This document shows positions 26,663 through 35,205 of a stretch of 44,054 nt of DNA, piece by piece (the stretch's first letter is position 1; the number at the start of each line of letters is the position of its first letter). Origin of the DNA: Psychromonas sp. (GTDB lineage Bacteria; Pseudomonadota; Gammaproteobacteria; Enterobacterales; Psychromonadaceae); contig JABXKR010000152.1 of assembly GCA_013619145.1 (NCBI GenBank), positions 1-44,054 on the forward strand. The letters are read 5' to 3'. A program made the translations under genes and the position numbers. The notes below the pieces were generated by a model. It did no database searches and was not told where the DNA came from. It saw only the letters and a program-made list of their open reading frames with translations.

Positions 26663-26844
26663 GTAACCCAAGGATATCGTTATTGACTGTAGACCTTGAA
26701 CCCGAAGGTCAAAGTCGGTGTCTTAGTGTTTGCCGCAGGCTTCTCGATACGAGCCGAGCTTGCACAATAGCATTCAGGCCAAGTCACCAGGATAAAGCTT
26801 ATCGGCTCAGGGACGTAGTCAAGATGAGCGGATATCCGAGGGTT
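26663..26844 (-). ncRNA. ssrS: 6S RNA
   Basis: Global regulator that binds sigma70 RNA polymerase by mimicking an open promoter. On the minus strand it carries CCCTGAGCCGATA and GCTCGG…CGAGAAGCCT, both as in E. coli 6S, and a GACAC…ACCTTCGGGTTCAAGGT hairpin. The ends pair: AACCCTCGGATATC (5') with GATATCCTTGGGTT (3'). The length of about 182 nt fits the 184 nt of E. coli. It lies between zapA and ygfA, the standard gammaproteobacterial position. Ends are approximate to a few bases. Confidence 0.93.
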
Positions 26845-26850
26845 AAAAAT

Positions 26851-26878
26851 ACTTTACGCCAGTTTTGTGTATTTGCAA
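26851..26878 (-). promoter_or_regulatory. Probable promoter of the 6S RNA gene
   Basis: On the minus strand TTGCAA (26878-26873) and TAAAGT (26856-26851) are separated by 16 bases. The 6S 5' end falls 6-7 bases after the -10. Both hexamers are imperfect, but the position fits the folded RNA's start. Confidence 0.6.
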
Positions 26879-26979
26879 AGTGTTTTTTTATGCTGATTTT
26901 TAATCTTGTTTTAGTATTGATATAAATTTTTACAATAGATGATTTAAGCGGTTAAAAAATAAAAGATTTATCGATCCGG

Positions 26980-27276
26980 CTATTTTTTATTATTTGGTTG
27001 CAAAACGGTTTCGATTGATTCTTGCAGGGTTTTAATACGTTCATTGAGTTGTTCTGCATGTTTTTTATTTTTAGCTTTTTCTGCATTAAGCTCGTGACAG
27101 AAGTTTAATGCGGCCATCACAATAAGTTGCTCATTACGTAGAGCGCGACTGCTGGTTTTCATCTTTTTTAACTTGTCGTTAAATTGATCAACCGTATTTT
27201 GCAGCGTTTGCTCTTCACCATCCGGGCAGGCGATTTTATATTGCTGTCCTAAAATCGAGATCTCAATATTTGCCAT
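26980..27276 (-). CDS. zapA: Cell division protein ZapA
   Basis: Crosslinks FtsZ filaments at the division ring. It has 98 residues (E. coli 109). The N-terminal beta domain IEISILGQQYKIACPDGEEQ is followed by a helical part ending in a coiled coil (LNAEKAKNKKHAEQLNERIK). The ATG at 27276 has a GGG at 7 bases and fits orthologues; an ATG at 27291 does not. It is divergent from ygfB and upstream of 6S RNA, as in E. coli. Confidence 0.95.
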   Translation of the reverse strand: MANIEISILGQQYKIACPDGEEQTLQNTVDQFNDKLKKMKTSSRALRNEQLIVMAALNFCHELNAEKAKNKKHAEQLNERIKTLQESIETVLQPNNKK

Positions 27277-27424
27277 AATTAACCCATACAATAAAAGGTG
27301 GAATGAACGCTAAAATAAATGTTAGCAAGCTCAAAAAAAAGAGAATAATTTAAGAACTATAGCTATCTCGCTATCAAGTTTCAAGTACTTACTGGTAGCG
27401 TGATCTACTGGATGTTAGAATATT

Positions 27425-27480
27425 ATATTCAAGCTGCCTGGAAGTGCCGAATCTGCATTTTCAAATAGCACGAGTATATT
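27425..27480. repeat. Degenerate copy of the dispersed palindromic repeat
   Basis: ATATTCAAGCTGCCTGGAAG followed by ATCTGCATTTTCAAATAGCA retains the order of the family (CTGCAT-TTCAA-TAG), but the arms no longer pair well. It lies in the divergent zapA/ygfB promoter region, 30 bases before ygfB. Confidence 0.45.
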
Positions 27481-27510
27481 CAATTAATCGTTAATATAAA
27501 GAGTCTACAA

Positions 27511-28080
27511 ATGAGTAAAGAGCCATTACCAAGTTTTGAAAAAATCACTCAGATACTTGAAGACGCTGAGTTATATACTAATGCCTCGGAAACGCACGGC
27601 GTATTATCAGGGCTTGTTTGTGGTGGTGTTAAACTAGACTCTCAAAGTTGGCGGCCTCATTTTAATGATGTCGTTAATGAGGGCATGGGGCTACCAAGCA
27701 AGGCAAATAAATTGGTTGAGGCTATTTACGGGCAAGTGGTTAATCAATTTACCGATGATGGTTTGGGCTTTAAGTTGTTATTGCCTGGTGATGATGTGCC
27801 ACTTGATGAGCGTGCGGAAGCGATGGCGCAATGGTCACAAGGTTTTTTAGTCGGGTTTGGGATGGTCCAGCAAGCCTTAAATCAAGCCTCTGATGAAATT
27901 CAAGAGCTGATCCGTGATATTCGAGATATTTCACAAGTGGCGTTTGATTTTGAACAGGAAGATGAAGAATCTGAAATCGCTTTTGCAGAAATTGTTGAGT
28001 ATTTAGGTGTGGGGGCGATGCTTTGTTTTAATACTTTTTCTCGTCAACCTGCAACACCAATTTCAAAGACCCTTCATTAA
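27511..28080 (+). CDS. ygfB: UPF0149 family protein YgfB
   Basis: A 189-residue acidic cytoplasmic protein of the YgfB/YecA family. The conserved N-terminal ASETHGVLSGLVCGG and the WSQGFLVGFGM segments are present. It is the first gene of the plus-strand run ygfB-pepP-ubiH-ubiI, 21 bases from pepP, with AAAGAG as ribosome site. The biochemical role is not settled; a Pseudomonas homologue affects beta-lactamase expression. Confidence 0.92.
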   Translation: MSKEPLPSFEKITQILEDAELYTNASETHGVLSGLVCGGVKLDSQSWRPHFNDVVNEGMGLPSKANKLVEAIYGQVVNQFTDDGLGFKLLLPGDDVPLDERAEAMAQWSQGFLVGFGMVQQALNQASDEIQELIRDIRDISQVAFDFEQEDEESEIAFAEIVEYLGVGAMLCFNTFSRQPATPISKTLH

Positions 28081-28101
28081 ACTCGGAAGAAAAGTTATTT
28101 T

Positions 28102-29415
28102 ATGAGTGAATTTAAATATCGCAGAGCGCAGTTTTTTGCGCAGATGAATAAAAATAGCATGGCTATTTTTCCTGCTGGTTCAGAAAAAATACGTAGTAAT
28201 GATACTGAGTATCCTTTTAGACAAAATAGTGATTTTTATTATTTAGCTGGATTTAATGAGCCGGATGCTTGCCTGCTACTGATAAAAAAAACAGACAGTC
28301 AAAAAGCTATTTTATTTAATCGCAAGAAAGATAAAAGTGCAGAAATTTGGCATGGGTATCGACTAGGACAAAGTGCGGCGGTTAGTGAACTCGGTTTTGA
28401 TAAAGCTTATCAGTTCGAAGAACTGCAAGATCACCTACAAAAACGACTGGATGGTTTAACGACGCTTTACTTTCCAATTTTTCAAGATGCTAACTTGGAT
28501 AAAACCCTAGCAACAGTTATTAATGAGTTACGTGCGGGTAGACGTAAAGGCAAAGTCGCACCAACAACCTATATTGATAGTTTGTCGATCTTACATGAGA
28601 TGCGTTTAATCAAATCGACAAGTGAAATTGAATTGTTATCTGCTGCAGCTGAAATTTCAGCTGCAGGACATATTTGTGCAATGCAGAAATGTCATTCGGG
28701 GATGTGGGAATATCAATTACAAGCTGAAGTTGAGCATGAATTTGCATTGCAGGGTACACGCGATGCTGCTTATAACAGTATTGTTGCGGGTGGTGAAAAC
28801 GCCTGTGTTTTGCATTACACCGAAAATAATTGCCAGTTACACGATGGTGATTTGGTATTGATTGATGCAGGGGCTGAATATCAAGGTTACGCGGGCGATA
28901 TTACGCGCACCTTCCCGGTGAATGGAGTTTTTTCTGAGTTTCAAGCGAAGTTATATCAATTGGTCTTAGATGCGCAAATCAGCGCAATCAGTCAGGTAAA
29001 ACCTGGTGTGGCACTGCTTGATATTAATAAAAGTGTGATTAAACAACTGGTTGATGGCTTGCTTGAGTTAGGTGTTTTGCAAGGTGATAGCGATACACTG
29101 ATTAAAAATGAAGCTTATAAAGAGTTTTATATGCATGGTATCGGTCATTATTTAGGCTTGGATGTGCATGATGTTGGTGATTGTGGCAGCACGGAGAATC
29201 CGCGTTTATTAGAAGCGGGGATGGTGGTGACTATTGAGCCAGGCTTGTATATCAGTAGTGCTGCTGATGTTGACGATGTTTGGAAGAAGATCGGAATCCG
29301 TATTGAAGATGATGTTTTAGTTACCGAGTTTGGTGCAGAAGTTTTAAGCGCGGATGTGCCAAAAAGTATTAATGAAATTGAAGCGTTAATGGCCGATGCA
29401 CAGCAACATGGTTAA
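28102..29415 (+). CDS. pepP: Xaa-Pro aminopeptidase (aminopeptidase P)
   Basis: Manganese-dependent enzyme releasing N-terminal residues next to proline. It has 437 residues (E. coli 441). The M24B metal ligands are all visible: DAGAEYQGYAGDITRTF, HGIGHYLGLDVHD, TIEPGLY and GIRIEDDV. The 3' end overlaps the ubiH ORF by up to 20 bases. Confidence 0.96.
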   Translation: MSEFKYRRAQFFAQMNKNSMAIFPAGSEKIRSNDTEYPFRQNSDFYYLAGFNEPDACLLLIKKTDSQKAILFNRKKDKSAEIWHGYRLGQSAAVSELGFDKAYQFEELQDHLQKRLDGLTTLYFPIFQDANLDKTLATVINELRAGRRKGKVAPTTYIDSLSILHEMRLIKSTSEIELLSAAAEISAAGHICAMQKCHSGMWEYQLQAEVEHEFALQGTRDAAYNSIVAGGENACVLHYTENNCQLHDGDLVLIDAGAEYQGYAGDITRTFPVNGVFSEFQAKLYQLVLDAQISAISQVKPGVALLDINKSVIKQLVDGLLELGVLQGDSDTLIKNEAYKEFYMHGIGHYLGLDVHDVGDCGSTENPRLLEAGMVVTIEPGLYISSAADVDDVWKKIGIRIEDDVLVTEFGAEVLSADVPKSINEIEALMADAQQHG

Positions 29416-30634
29416 AAAAATGCCGCAGCAGACTGATTACGATATTGTTATTGTCGGTGCGGGCATGTCTGGTTGTTTGCTTGCTTATGGTATTTTAAAG
29501 TTATCACCCTCTTTAAAAATTGTACTGCTGGATGATAATCCGGAGAAGTTAAATAAAGACTCCCATCCAGGTTTTGATGCGCGAAGTATTGCATTAAGCG
29601 CGGGGAGTTGTGAACTGCTAGATGAATTGGAACTATGGGCTGAGCTAAAAGGCAAAGCACAAGCGATTGATGATATCCATATCTCGGATCGCGGGTACTT
29701 GGGGGCTTTAGATCTGCAAAGAAGCAATAAACGGCAAGCGTTTGGTTATGTGGTTGAGCTGCAAGATGTCGGTTTAGTTTTAGATAAGCATTTAGCACAA
29801 TATAAGCAACTAAAGCGTTTATACAGTTCACGTTTGACAACAATAGAGAAGCAAGCAGAGCAGGTTCTCTGCCAGCTCGAAAATGGACAAATATTAACAA
29901 CTAAATTATGCGTTGGCGCAGACGGTGCGAACAGTTTAACGCGCGAGTTATTAGCTATTCCCGCGCAAACATCTGATTATGACTGCAGTGCAATTATTGC
30001 TAATGTCTCTTGCGCTAAACCTCATTTGAATAAAGCGTTTGAACGTTTTACAGAATTTGGGCCAATTGCATTATTACCACTAAGCGATAATCGCTATTCA
30101 TTAGTGTGGTCTGTAGGAAATGCAGATGTGACACGTTTATCCAAGCTCAATCAGCAAGATTTTTTGTCTGAGTTACAGCAAGCATTTGGTTATCGGGCCG
30201 GCATTTTTCGAGAGCTAGGTAAACGTGATATCTATCCGTTAAAACTGATTAAAACTGAAAAACCAGTTACTCATCGAGGTCTGTGTATCGGTAATGCCGC
30301 GCACTGTTTACATCCCGTGATGGGGCAGGGATTTAATTTAGGTTTGCGCGATCTATATGTTTTGGCTGTGTTAATTAGCCAAGTAGAGGATAAACAAGAG
30401 ATTGGAGGTTTTAAGATGCTTAGCCAATATTGGTCTGCGCGCCAAGACGATCATCTGCGAACAATCACTATGACTGATTCTATGGTACGTGTTTTTAGTA
30501 ATACAGATTGGCCTGTTGTTATCGGTCGCAGCATAGCGCTGCAAGCCATGAGTCTTATTCCCGCTTTATCAGCCCCGATTGTTAAACAAGCCAAAGGGCA
30601 ATTTAACTTATTCACTCGAGATCAAAAAGCATGA
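29396..30634 (+). CDS. ubiH: 2-octaprenyl-6-methoxyphenol hydroxylase UbiH
   Basis: FAD monooxygenase of the ubiquinone pathway, acting at C1 of the ring. It has 412 residues from the longest start. The FAD fold VIVGAGMSGCLLAYG, the DG motif (CVGADGANS) and the second FAD motif GNAAHCLHPVMGQGFNLGLRD are visible. HPGFDARSIALSAGS is closer to UbiH than to UbiI. ATG codons at 29396, 29408 and 29420 are all possible; the 29408 ATG overlaps the pepP stop. The end overlaps ubiI by ATGA. Confidence 0.93.
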   Translation: MHSNMVKKMPQQTDYDIVIVGAGMSGCLLAYGILKLSPSLKIVLLDDNPEKLNKDSHPGFDARSIALSAGSCELLDELELWAELKGKAQAIDDIHISDRGYLGALDLQRSNKRQAFGYVVELQDVGLVLDKHLAQYKQLKRLYSSRLTTIEKQAEQVLCQLENGQILTTKLCVGADGANSLTRELLAIPAQTSDYDCSAIIANVSCAKPHLNKAFERFTEFGPIALLPLSDNRYSLVWSVGNADVTRLSKLNQQDFLSELQQAFGYRAGIFRELGKRDIYPLKLIKTEKPVTHRGLCIGNAAHCLHPVMGQGFNLGLRDLYVLAVLISQVEDKQEIGGFKMLSQYWSARQDDHLRTITMTDSMVRVFSNTDWPVVIGRSIALQAMSLIPALSAPIVKQAKGQFNLFTRDQKA

Positions 30635-31851
30635 TGCAATCTTATGATGTAACCATTGTCGGTGGGGGGATGGTCGGTTTAACATTAGCCGCTAGTCTGG
30701 CAAATAGCCCATTATCGATTGCACTGATTGAAGCAAACGAAAACCCTGAATTAACAAGTGAACCAGCTAGTCGTGTGAGTGCAATTAGTTATGCCAGTCG
30801 CGCTATTTTTGAAAGTTTAAATATTTGGCAAAATATTAATAGCGAGCGTATTACGGCTTATAACTGCATGCAAGTTTGGGAAAAAGATAGCTTTGGTAAA
30901 ATTGATTTCAGTGCTGAACAAGTTGATTGCTCTGAGCTGGGCTACATTATCGAAAACGAGCAAATCCAAGCTGCATTACTGCAATCCGTACAAAAACAAC
31001 ACAACGTGACCTTTTATGCTCCAGATCAATTAAGCAATATTGCTATTGGAGATGGTGAGGCCTGGCTTACTTTAAAAAGCGCTAAAACGTTAACCTCTAA
31101 ATTGGTTGTCGGTGCAGATGGCGCAAACTCATGGCTGCGCAAGAAGGTAGATATTCCGTTAACACATTGGGATTACAATCATCATGCCTTAGTCGCGACA
31201 GTTAAAACCGATTTAGCACATGAGAATTGTGCAAGACAAATATTTACGCCTGATGGGCCTTTGGCTTTTTTACCGCTTTTTGAAAAAGATTTATGTTCCA
31301 TTGTTTGGTCAGTACCGCCTGAAAAAGCAGAGCAGTTAAAAAAACTATCCGAGCTTGAATTTAATAGACAATTAACACGTACATTTGATAACCGTTTAGG
31401 TCACTGTGAACTGCAAAGCGAACGCTGCAGTTTTCCATTGACCATGCGTTATGCACGCGATTTTGCCAAACATCGTATCGCCTTGATTGGTGATGCCGCG
31501 CATACCATCCACCCCTTAGCTGGACAAGGGGTTAACCTTGGATTATTAGATGCGGTGAGTTTAGGGCAAACGATTATAGAGAATAGCGAAGCCGATAAAG
31601 AGATTGGTTTATATGAAAATTTACGTCACTTTGAACGTTGGCGAAAAACAGAAACGATGCAGATGATAGCGTCAATGGAACTGCTAAAGCGGTTATTCCA
31701 AGGAGATAATCCGCTACAAAAGACACTGCGCGATTTCGCTTTATTGTTTACAGATAAAGTAAATCCGCTTAAAAAACAGTTTATTAAGCAGGCGATGGGA
31801 TTAAGTGGCGAATTGCCGAAAATTGTAAAAAAGAATGATGCTGATTTTTAG
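30631..31851 (+). CDS. ubiI: Ubiquinone C5 hydroxylase UbiI
   Basis: Second FAD monooxygenase of the same family, 406 residues (E. coli VisC/UbiI 400). The FAD fold is VTIVGGGMVGLTLAASL, the DG motif is VGADGANSWLR, and IALIGDAAHTIHPLAGQGVN is the second FAD site. RVSAISYASRAIF and the late FALLFTDKVNPLKK segment are typical of UbiI. It begins in an ATGA overlap with ubiH, so the two hydroxylases are translated together, in E. coli order. Confidence 0.93.
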   Translation: MMQSYDVTIVGGGMVGLTLAASLANSPLSIALIEANENPELTSEPASRVSAISYASRAIFESLNIWQNINSERITAYNCMQVWEKDSFGKIDFSAEQVDCSELGYIIENEQIQAALLQSVQKQHNVTFYAPDQLSNIAIGDGEAWLTLKSAKTLTSKLVVGADGANSWLRKKVDIPLTHWDYNHHALVATVKTDLAHENCARQIFTPDGPLAFLPLFEKDLCSIVWSVPPEKAEQLKKLSELEFNRQLTRTFDNRLGHCELQSERCSFPLTMRYARDFAKHRIALIGDAAHTIHPLAGQGVNLGLLDAVSLGQTIIENSEADKEIGLYENLRHFERWRKTETMQMIASMELLKRLFQGDNPLQKTLRDFALLFTDKVNPLKKQFIKQAMGLSGELPKIVKKNDADF

Positions 31852-31856
31852 CTATT

Positions 31857-31884
31857 TTGAGCAACTTAAAAAACAGTGTATATT
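31857..31884 (+). promoter_or_regulatory. Probable sigma70 promoter of fabV
   Basis: TTGAGC (31857-31862) and TATATT (31879-31884) are separated by 16 bases in the 99-base gap before fabV. The -35 begins only 5 bases after the ubiI stop. No recognised operator is visible nearby. Confidence 0.6.
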
Positions 31885-31950
31885 ACGCACCAATAACAAA
31901 AACATATTCAAATAACTGATTTGAAACTAATCAAGAGAAGAGCTTAAATT

Positions 31951-33153
31951 ATGATCATCAAACCAAAGATTCGTGGCTTTATTTGTACAACAACTCACCC
32001 TGTGGGCTGTGAAAAGAATATTCAAACACAAATTGAATACACTAAAAAACAGGGCAAAATTCAAAATGGTCCTAAACGTGTATTAGTGATTGGTTCTTCG
32101 GCCGGTTACGGTATGTCATCACGTATTGCTGCTGCATACGGCTCAGATGCGTCAACCATTGGTGTGTTTTTTGAAAAACCGGCAACTGAGCGCAAACCTG
32201 GCTCTGCGGGTTGGTACAACAGTGCTGCATTTGAAAAACAAGCAAAAGCGGATGGCTTATACGCAAAAAGCATTAATGCGGATGCATTCTCACATGAAAC
32301 CAAAGCAAAAGTTATTGAGTTAATCAAAGAGGACTTAGGTCAGATTGATGCGATTATCTACTCGGTAGCAGCACCTGTTCGTAAACTGCCAGATACAGGT
32401 GAAGTGATTCGTTCAAGCCTGAAACCAATCGGTGCAACATATGTTGCAACAGCGATTGATACTAATAAAGACTGCATTATTGAAGCCTCTGTTGAGCCTG
32501 CTACAGAAGAAGAAGTTGCTAATACAGTAACGGTTATGGGCGGACAAGATTGGGAACTTTGGTTAAGCGCGTTAGGTGAAGCTGGCGTATTAGCACAAGG
32601 TGTTAAAACAGTTGCCTACTCATATATCGGCACAGAGTTAACTTGGCCGATTTACTGGGATGGCGCATTAGGTCAGGCAAAAATCGATTTAGATCGCGCA
32701 TCTACGGCTATCCAGGAACAACTTGCACCGCTTAATGGTGAAGCTTATGTTTCAGTGCAAAAAAGTGTTGTAACACAAGCAAGCTCTGCAATTCCTGTTA
32801 TGCCTTTATATATCTCTATGGTATTTAAAATCATGAAAGAGAAAGGGCTTCATGAAGGTTGTATGGAACAGATTCACCGTCTGTTTACTGCGCAGCTATA
32901 TAAAGAAGATGCTAGCGCACCTACTACGGATGACGCGCGTCGTCTACGTTTAGATGACTGGGAATTACGTGATGATGTGCAGCAAGCTTGTAAAGATCTG
33001 TGGCCGACAATCACCACTGAAAACTTATTTGATTTAACGGATTACAAAGAATACAAAGAAGAGTTTTTACAACTGTTCGGCTTTGGTATCGAAGGTGTCG
33101 ATTATGATGCTGATGTTGATACATTAGTTGAGTTTGATTGCCTTTCAGTTTAA
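31951..33153 (+). CDS. fabV: Enoyl-[acyl-carrier-protein] reductase FabV
   Basis: NADH-dependent last step of fatty-acid elongation, the triclosan-tolerant enzyme type found in Vibrio, Pseudomonas and Psychromonas. It has 400 residues. The cofactor loop [20 protein letters not shown] and the catalytic Tyr-(X8)-Lys ([10 protein letters not shown]) are intact, as is the C-terminal [16 protein letters not shown] likely promoter and a UUCG-loop terminator frame it as a single-gene unit. Whether a FabI also exists cannot be told here. Confidence 0.96.
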   Translation: MIIKPKIRGFICTTTHPVGCEKNIQTQIEYTKKQGKIQNGPKRVLVIGSSAGYGMSSRIAAAYGSDASTIGVFFEKPATERKPGSAGWYNSAAFEKQAKADGLYAKSINADAFSHETKAKVIELIKEDLGQIDAIIYSVAAPVRKLPDTGEVIRSSLKPIGATYVATAIDTNKDCIIEASVEPATEEEVANTVTVMGGQDWELWLSALGEAGVLAQGVKTVAYSYIGTELTWPIYWDGALGQAKIDLDRASTAIQEQLAPLNGEAYVSVQKSVVTQASSAIPVMPLYISMVFKIMKEKGLHEGCMEQIHRLFTAQLYKEDASAPTTDDARRLRLDDWELRDDVQQACKDLWPTITTENLFDLTDYKEYKEEFLQLFGFGIEGVDYDADVDTLVEFDCLSV

Positions 33154-33174
33154 TTACTAATTTTTATGTTTTTT

Positions 33175-33207
33175 AAAATACCCACTTCGGTGGGTATTTT
33201 TGTTTTT
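33175..33207 (+). terminator. Intrinsic terminator after fabV
   Basis: AAATACCCAC (33176-33185) pairs with GTGGGTATTT (33190-33199) around a TTCG tetraloop, and a TTTTTG tract follows. Flanking A and T runs suggest it would also work on the opposite strand. Confidence 0.93.
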
Positions 33208-33273
33208 GCTGGTATAAACTAAACATTAGTTATTCTTAAATCTAAGCTGTTGTAGTCTGCTAAGGTAAATAAA

Positions 33274-33639
33274 ATGAAAAAAATACTATCACTCGCAATA
33301 GTTGCATTAATATTAAGTGCTTGTGTCAACAGAACTGCAGATAAAAATAATATTCGGGTTTATATCAATAGTGGTGCAATTCAATGTGAGTCTGATGGTA
33401 AAACAGTTGCTGAAACTGCTTTGTTATTAACTCAGCAAGCTATTAATGTCAGTTCATCACAATGTGGCTTTCTTTCAAATGTGGTTGTTGTGGCTATGTG
33501 TGGCTCGATTGCCACCAATATTAATGTTCATCAGATTAGTTCAGCCGATTTAAGCAAAGCACAGGCATTGGGTTTTGAAAATGTAGATACATTAAAACAG
33601 CAGAACGACTTGGGATATCAACTCTCTGATTGTAAATAG
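33274..33639 (+). CDS. Small putative lipoprotein
   Basis: A 121-residue protein with a lipoprotein signal peptide ending in LSAC (Cys17). The mature part has three further Cys residues (IQCES, SQCGF, LSDCK) plus AMCGSIATNINVHQI, which could form disulfides in the periplasm. The fold suggests a small alpha/beta domain. I do not recognise the family. It lies 10 bases upstream of another exported protein, so the two are probably one unit. Confidence 0.8.
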   Translation: MKKILSLAIVALILSACVNRTADKNNIRVYINSGAIQCESDGKTVAETALLLTQQAINVSSSQCGFLSNVVVVAMCGSIATNINVHQISSADLSKAQALGFENVDTLKQQNDLGYQLSDCK

Positions 33640-33649
33640 GAGCTAGAGA

Positions 33650-34018
33650 ATGCAACGGTTTATGAAACTAACTTTGTTATTGATCTGCGCTATTTTGTCC
33701 AGCGCGGTTTTTGCAAACAGTGACAAAGAGATAGATCACCTGCTTGATTTTGTTGAGCATACCGAGTGCAGTTATGTACGTAATGGTGCAAAACATAATG
33801 GACCAGAGGCGCGCGCCCATATCCAGAAAAAGTATGATTATTATGCTGATGATATAAAATCAGCGGAAGATTTTATTGCATACTCAGCCAGTAAAAGTCT
33901 AATCAGTGGTTCGAAATACACCATTGTTTGCCCAGATCAGGAGATTCAATTCAGCGCAGATTGGTTATTAGGTGAGTTAAAACAATATCGCTCACTTCTA
34001 AAAACTAACAAGAAATAA
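33650..34018 (+). CDS. Exported DUF5329-like protein
   Basis: A 122-residue protein with a Sec signal peptide (LTLLLICAILSSAVFA, cleavage before NSD). The mature sequence EIDHLLDFVEHTECSYVRNG, ARAHIQKKYDYY and FIAYSASKSLISGSKYTIVC resembles the DUF5329 family, in which two Cys and an HL/RNG motif are conserved. A GGAG ribosome site precedes the ATG. Function unknown. Confidence 0.82.
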   Translation: MQRFMKLTLLLICAILSSAVFANSDKEIDHLLDFVEHTECSYVRNGAKHNGPEARAHIQKKYDYYADDIKSAEDFIAYSASKSLISGSKYTIVCPDQEIQFSADWLLGELKQYRSLLKTNKK

Positions 34019-34108
34019 ACGAATATCCTGGAACGCACTGAATTATTACTGTTTTTTATTAAATTTCTGTTGCATCTTGGTTATAAATTATTAGACTTGA
34101 AAATTATT

Positions 34109-34185
34109 CGGTATGTAGCGCAGCTTGGTAGCGCACTGCTCTGGGGGAGCAGGGGTCGGAGGTTCGAATCCTCTCATACCGACCA
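34109..34185 (+). tRNA. tRNA-Pro (anticodon GGG)
   Basis: A complete 77-nt cloverleaf. The acceptor stem is CGGTATG/CATACCG with an encoded CCA end. The anticodon stem CTGCT/AGCAG encloses the loop CTGGGGG with anticodon GGG, and the T arm is GGAGG-TTCGAAT-CCTCT. A T-rich tract follows as a likely terminator. It stands alone between the DUF5329-like gene and kdsD, with no sign of an integrated element at its 3' end. Confidence 0.97.
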
Positions 34186-34239
34186 TTTTTCCTTTTTTAC
34201 CTCTATAAAGCTCACTCCCCGTCGTTTTAAGGATCTTTT

Positions 34240-35199
34240 ATGACACCGTTTTTATTATCAACTGAGCAATTAATTAAAGAAGTTCGTACCGTTTTTGATG
34301 TGCAAAGTGCCGCATTGTCTGTCCATAGTGAGCAAGTTGGCGATGAGTATCTGCAAGCTTTAAGCTTGATGAAAAATTGTGTTGGCAGAGTGGTTGTTTG
34401 CGGCATGGGGAAATCCGGGCATATTGGCAAAAAGATTTCAGCAACCCTTGCATCGGTGGGGACACCTTCATTTTTTATGCATCCGGGGGAAGCTTTTCAC
34501 GGTGACTTAGGCATGATCACAGCAGATGATCTGTTATTGCTTATCTCCTATAGTGGCGAAACCGATGAGTTGCTTAAAATCATCCCTTCAATTCAGCATT
34601 TTGGTAATAAAATCATTGCCATTACAGGCGGCATAAATTCAACGCTGGCACAAAACTCAGATGTGGTGTTAGATGCTAGTGTGGAAAAAGAAACTTGTCC
34701 TAATAATTTAGCGCCTACTACGTCAACAACATTAACTTTAGTGATTGGCGATGCTTTAGCGTCTACTTTAACTTTAGAAAAAGATTTTAGTCCGATGGAT
34801 TTTGCTCGATTTCATCCTGGAGGCAGTCTTGGTAAGCGTTTACTTACTTTTGTTAAGGATGAGATGCGCAGTGATAATTTACCCTTTGTGCAGTTAGATA
34901 CCTCCCTTACAGATGCATTAATGGTGATGACAGAAACGCGCACCGGTCTTGCTCTGGTAATGAAAGATGAGCAGTTACAGGGAGTGATCACCGATGGTGA
35001 TGTGCGCCGATTTTTAATATCAGGTAAAAGTATCAATGAATGTTTAGCGCAAGAGTTAATGAATGACTCGCCTTGTTTTATCGCGCCGAATGCGCGTTTA
35101 ACCGAAGCGGAAGAGATTATGCGCGAGAAACATATCAAATGGCTGATTGTCAGTGAAGATGGCATCAAGCTCGATGGTATTATTGAGTGGGGACAATAA
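34240..35199 (+). CDS. kdsD: Arabinose-5-phosphate isomerase (KdsD/GutQ family)
   Basis: Converts ribulose 5-phosphate to arabinose 5-phosphate, the first step toward Kdo for lipopolysaccharide. It has 319 residues. An N-terminal SIS domain (VVVCGMGKSGHIGKKISATL, SYSGETDELL, FHPGGSLGKRL) is followed by two CBS domains (TETRTGLALVMKD, ITDGDVRRFL, IKWLIVSEDG). The neighbours are not the usual kdsC-lpt cluster, so GutQ is an alternative name; the biochemical reaction is the same. Confidence 0.92.
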   Translation: MTPFLLSTEQLIKEVRTVFDVQSAALSVHSEQVGDEYLQALSLMKNCVGRVVVCGMGKSGHIGKKISATLASVGTPSFFMHPGEAFHGDLGMITADDLLLLISYSGETDELLKIIPSIQHFGNKIIAITGGINSTLAQNSDVVLDASVEKETCPNNLAPTTSTTLTLVIGDALASTLTLEKDFSPMDFARFHPGGSLGKRLLTFVKDEMRSDNLPFVQLDTSLTDALMVMTETRTGLALVMKDEQLQGVITDGDVRRFLISGKSINECLAQELMNDSPCFIAPNARLTEAEEIMREKHIKWLIVSEDGIKLDGIIEWGQ

Positions 35200-35205
35200 A
35201 CAGTT

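Noticed and set aside
26635-26925. Plus-strand ORF of 96 codons
   Set aside because: It lies antisense over the whole 6S RNA gene, and its peptide resembles no protein pattern. The open frame is a by-product.
29448-29900. Minus-strand ORF of 150 codons inside ubiH
   Set aside because: The plus strand has the conserved FAD motifs of UbiH here; the antisense frame shows no family pattern.
34109-34240. Attachment site or integrated element at tRNA-Pro
   Set aside because: The next gene, kdsD, is core. I see no integrase and no duplicate of the tRNA 3' end in the window.
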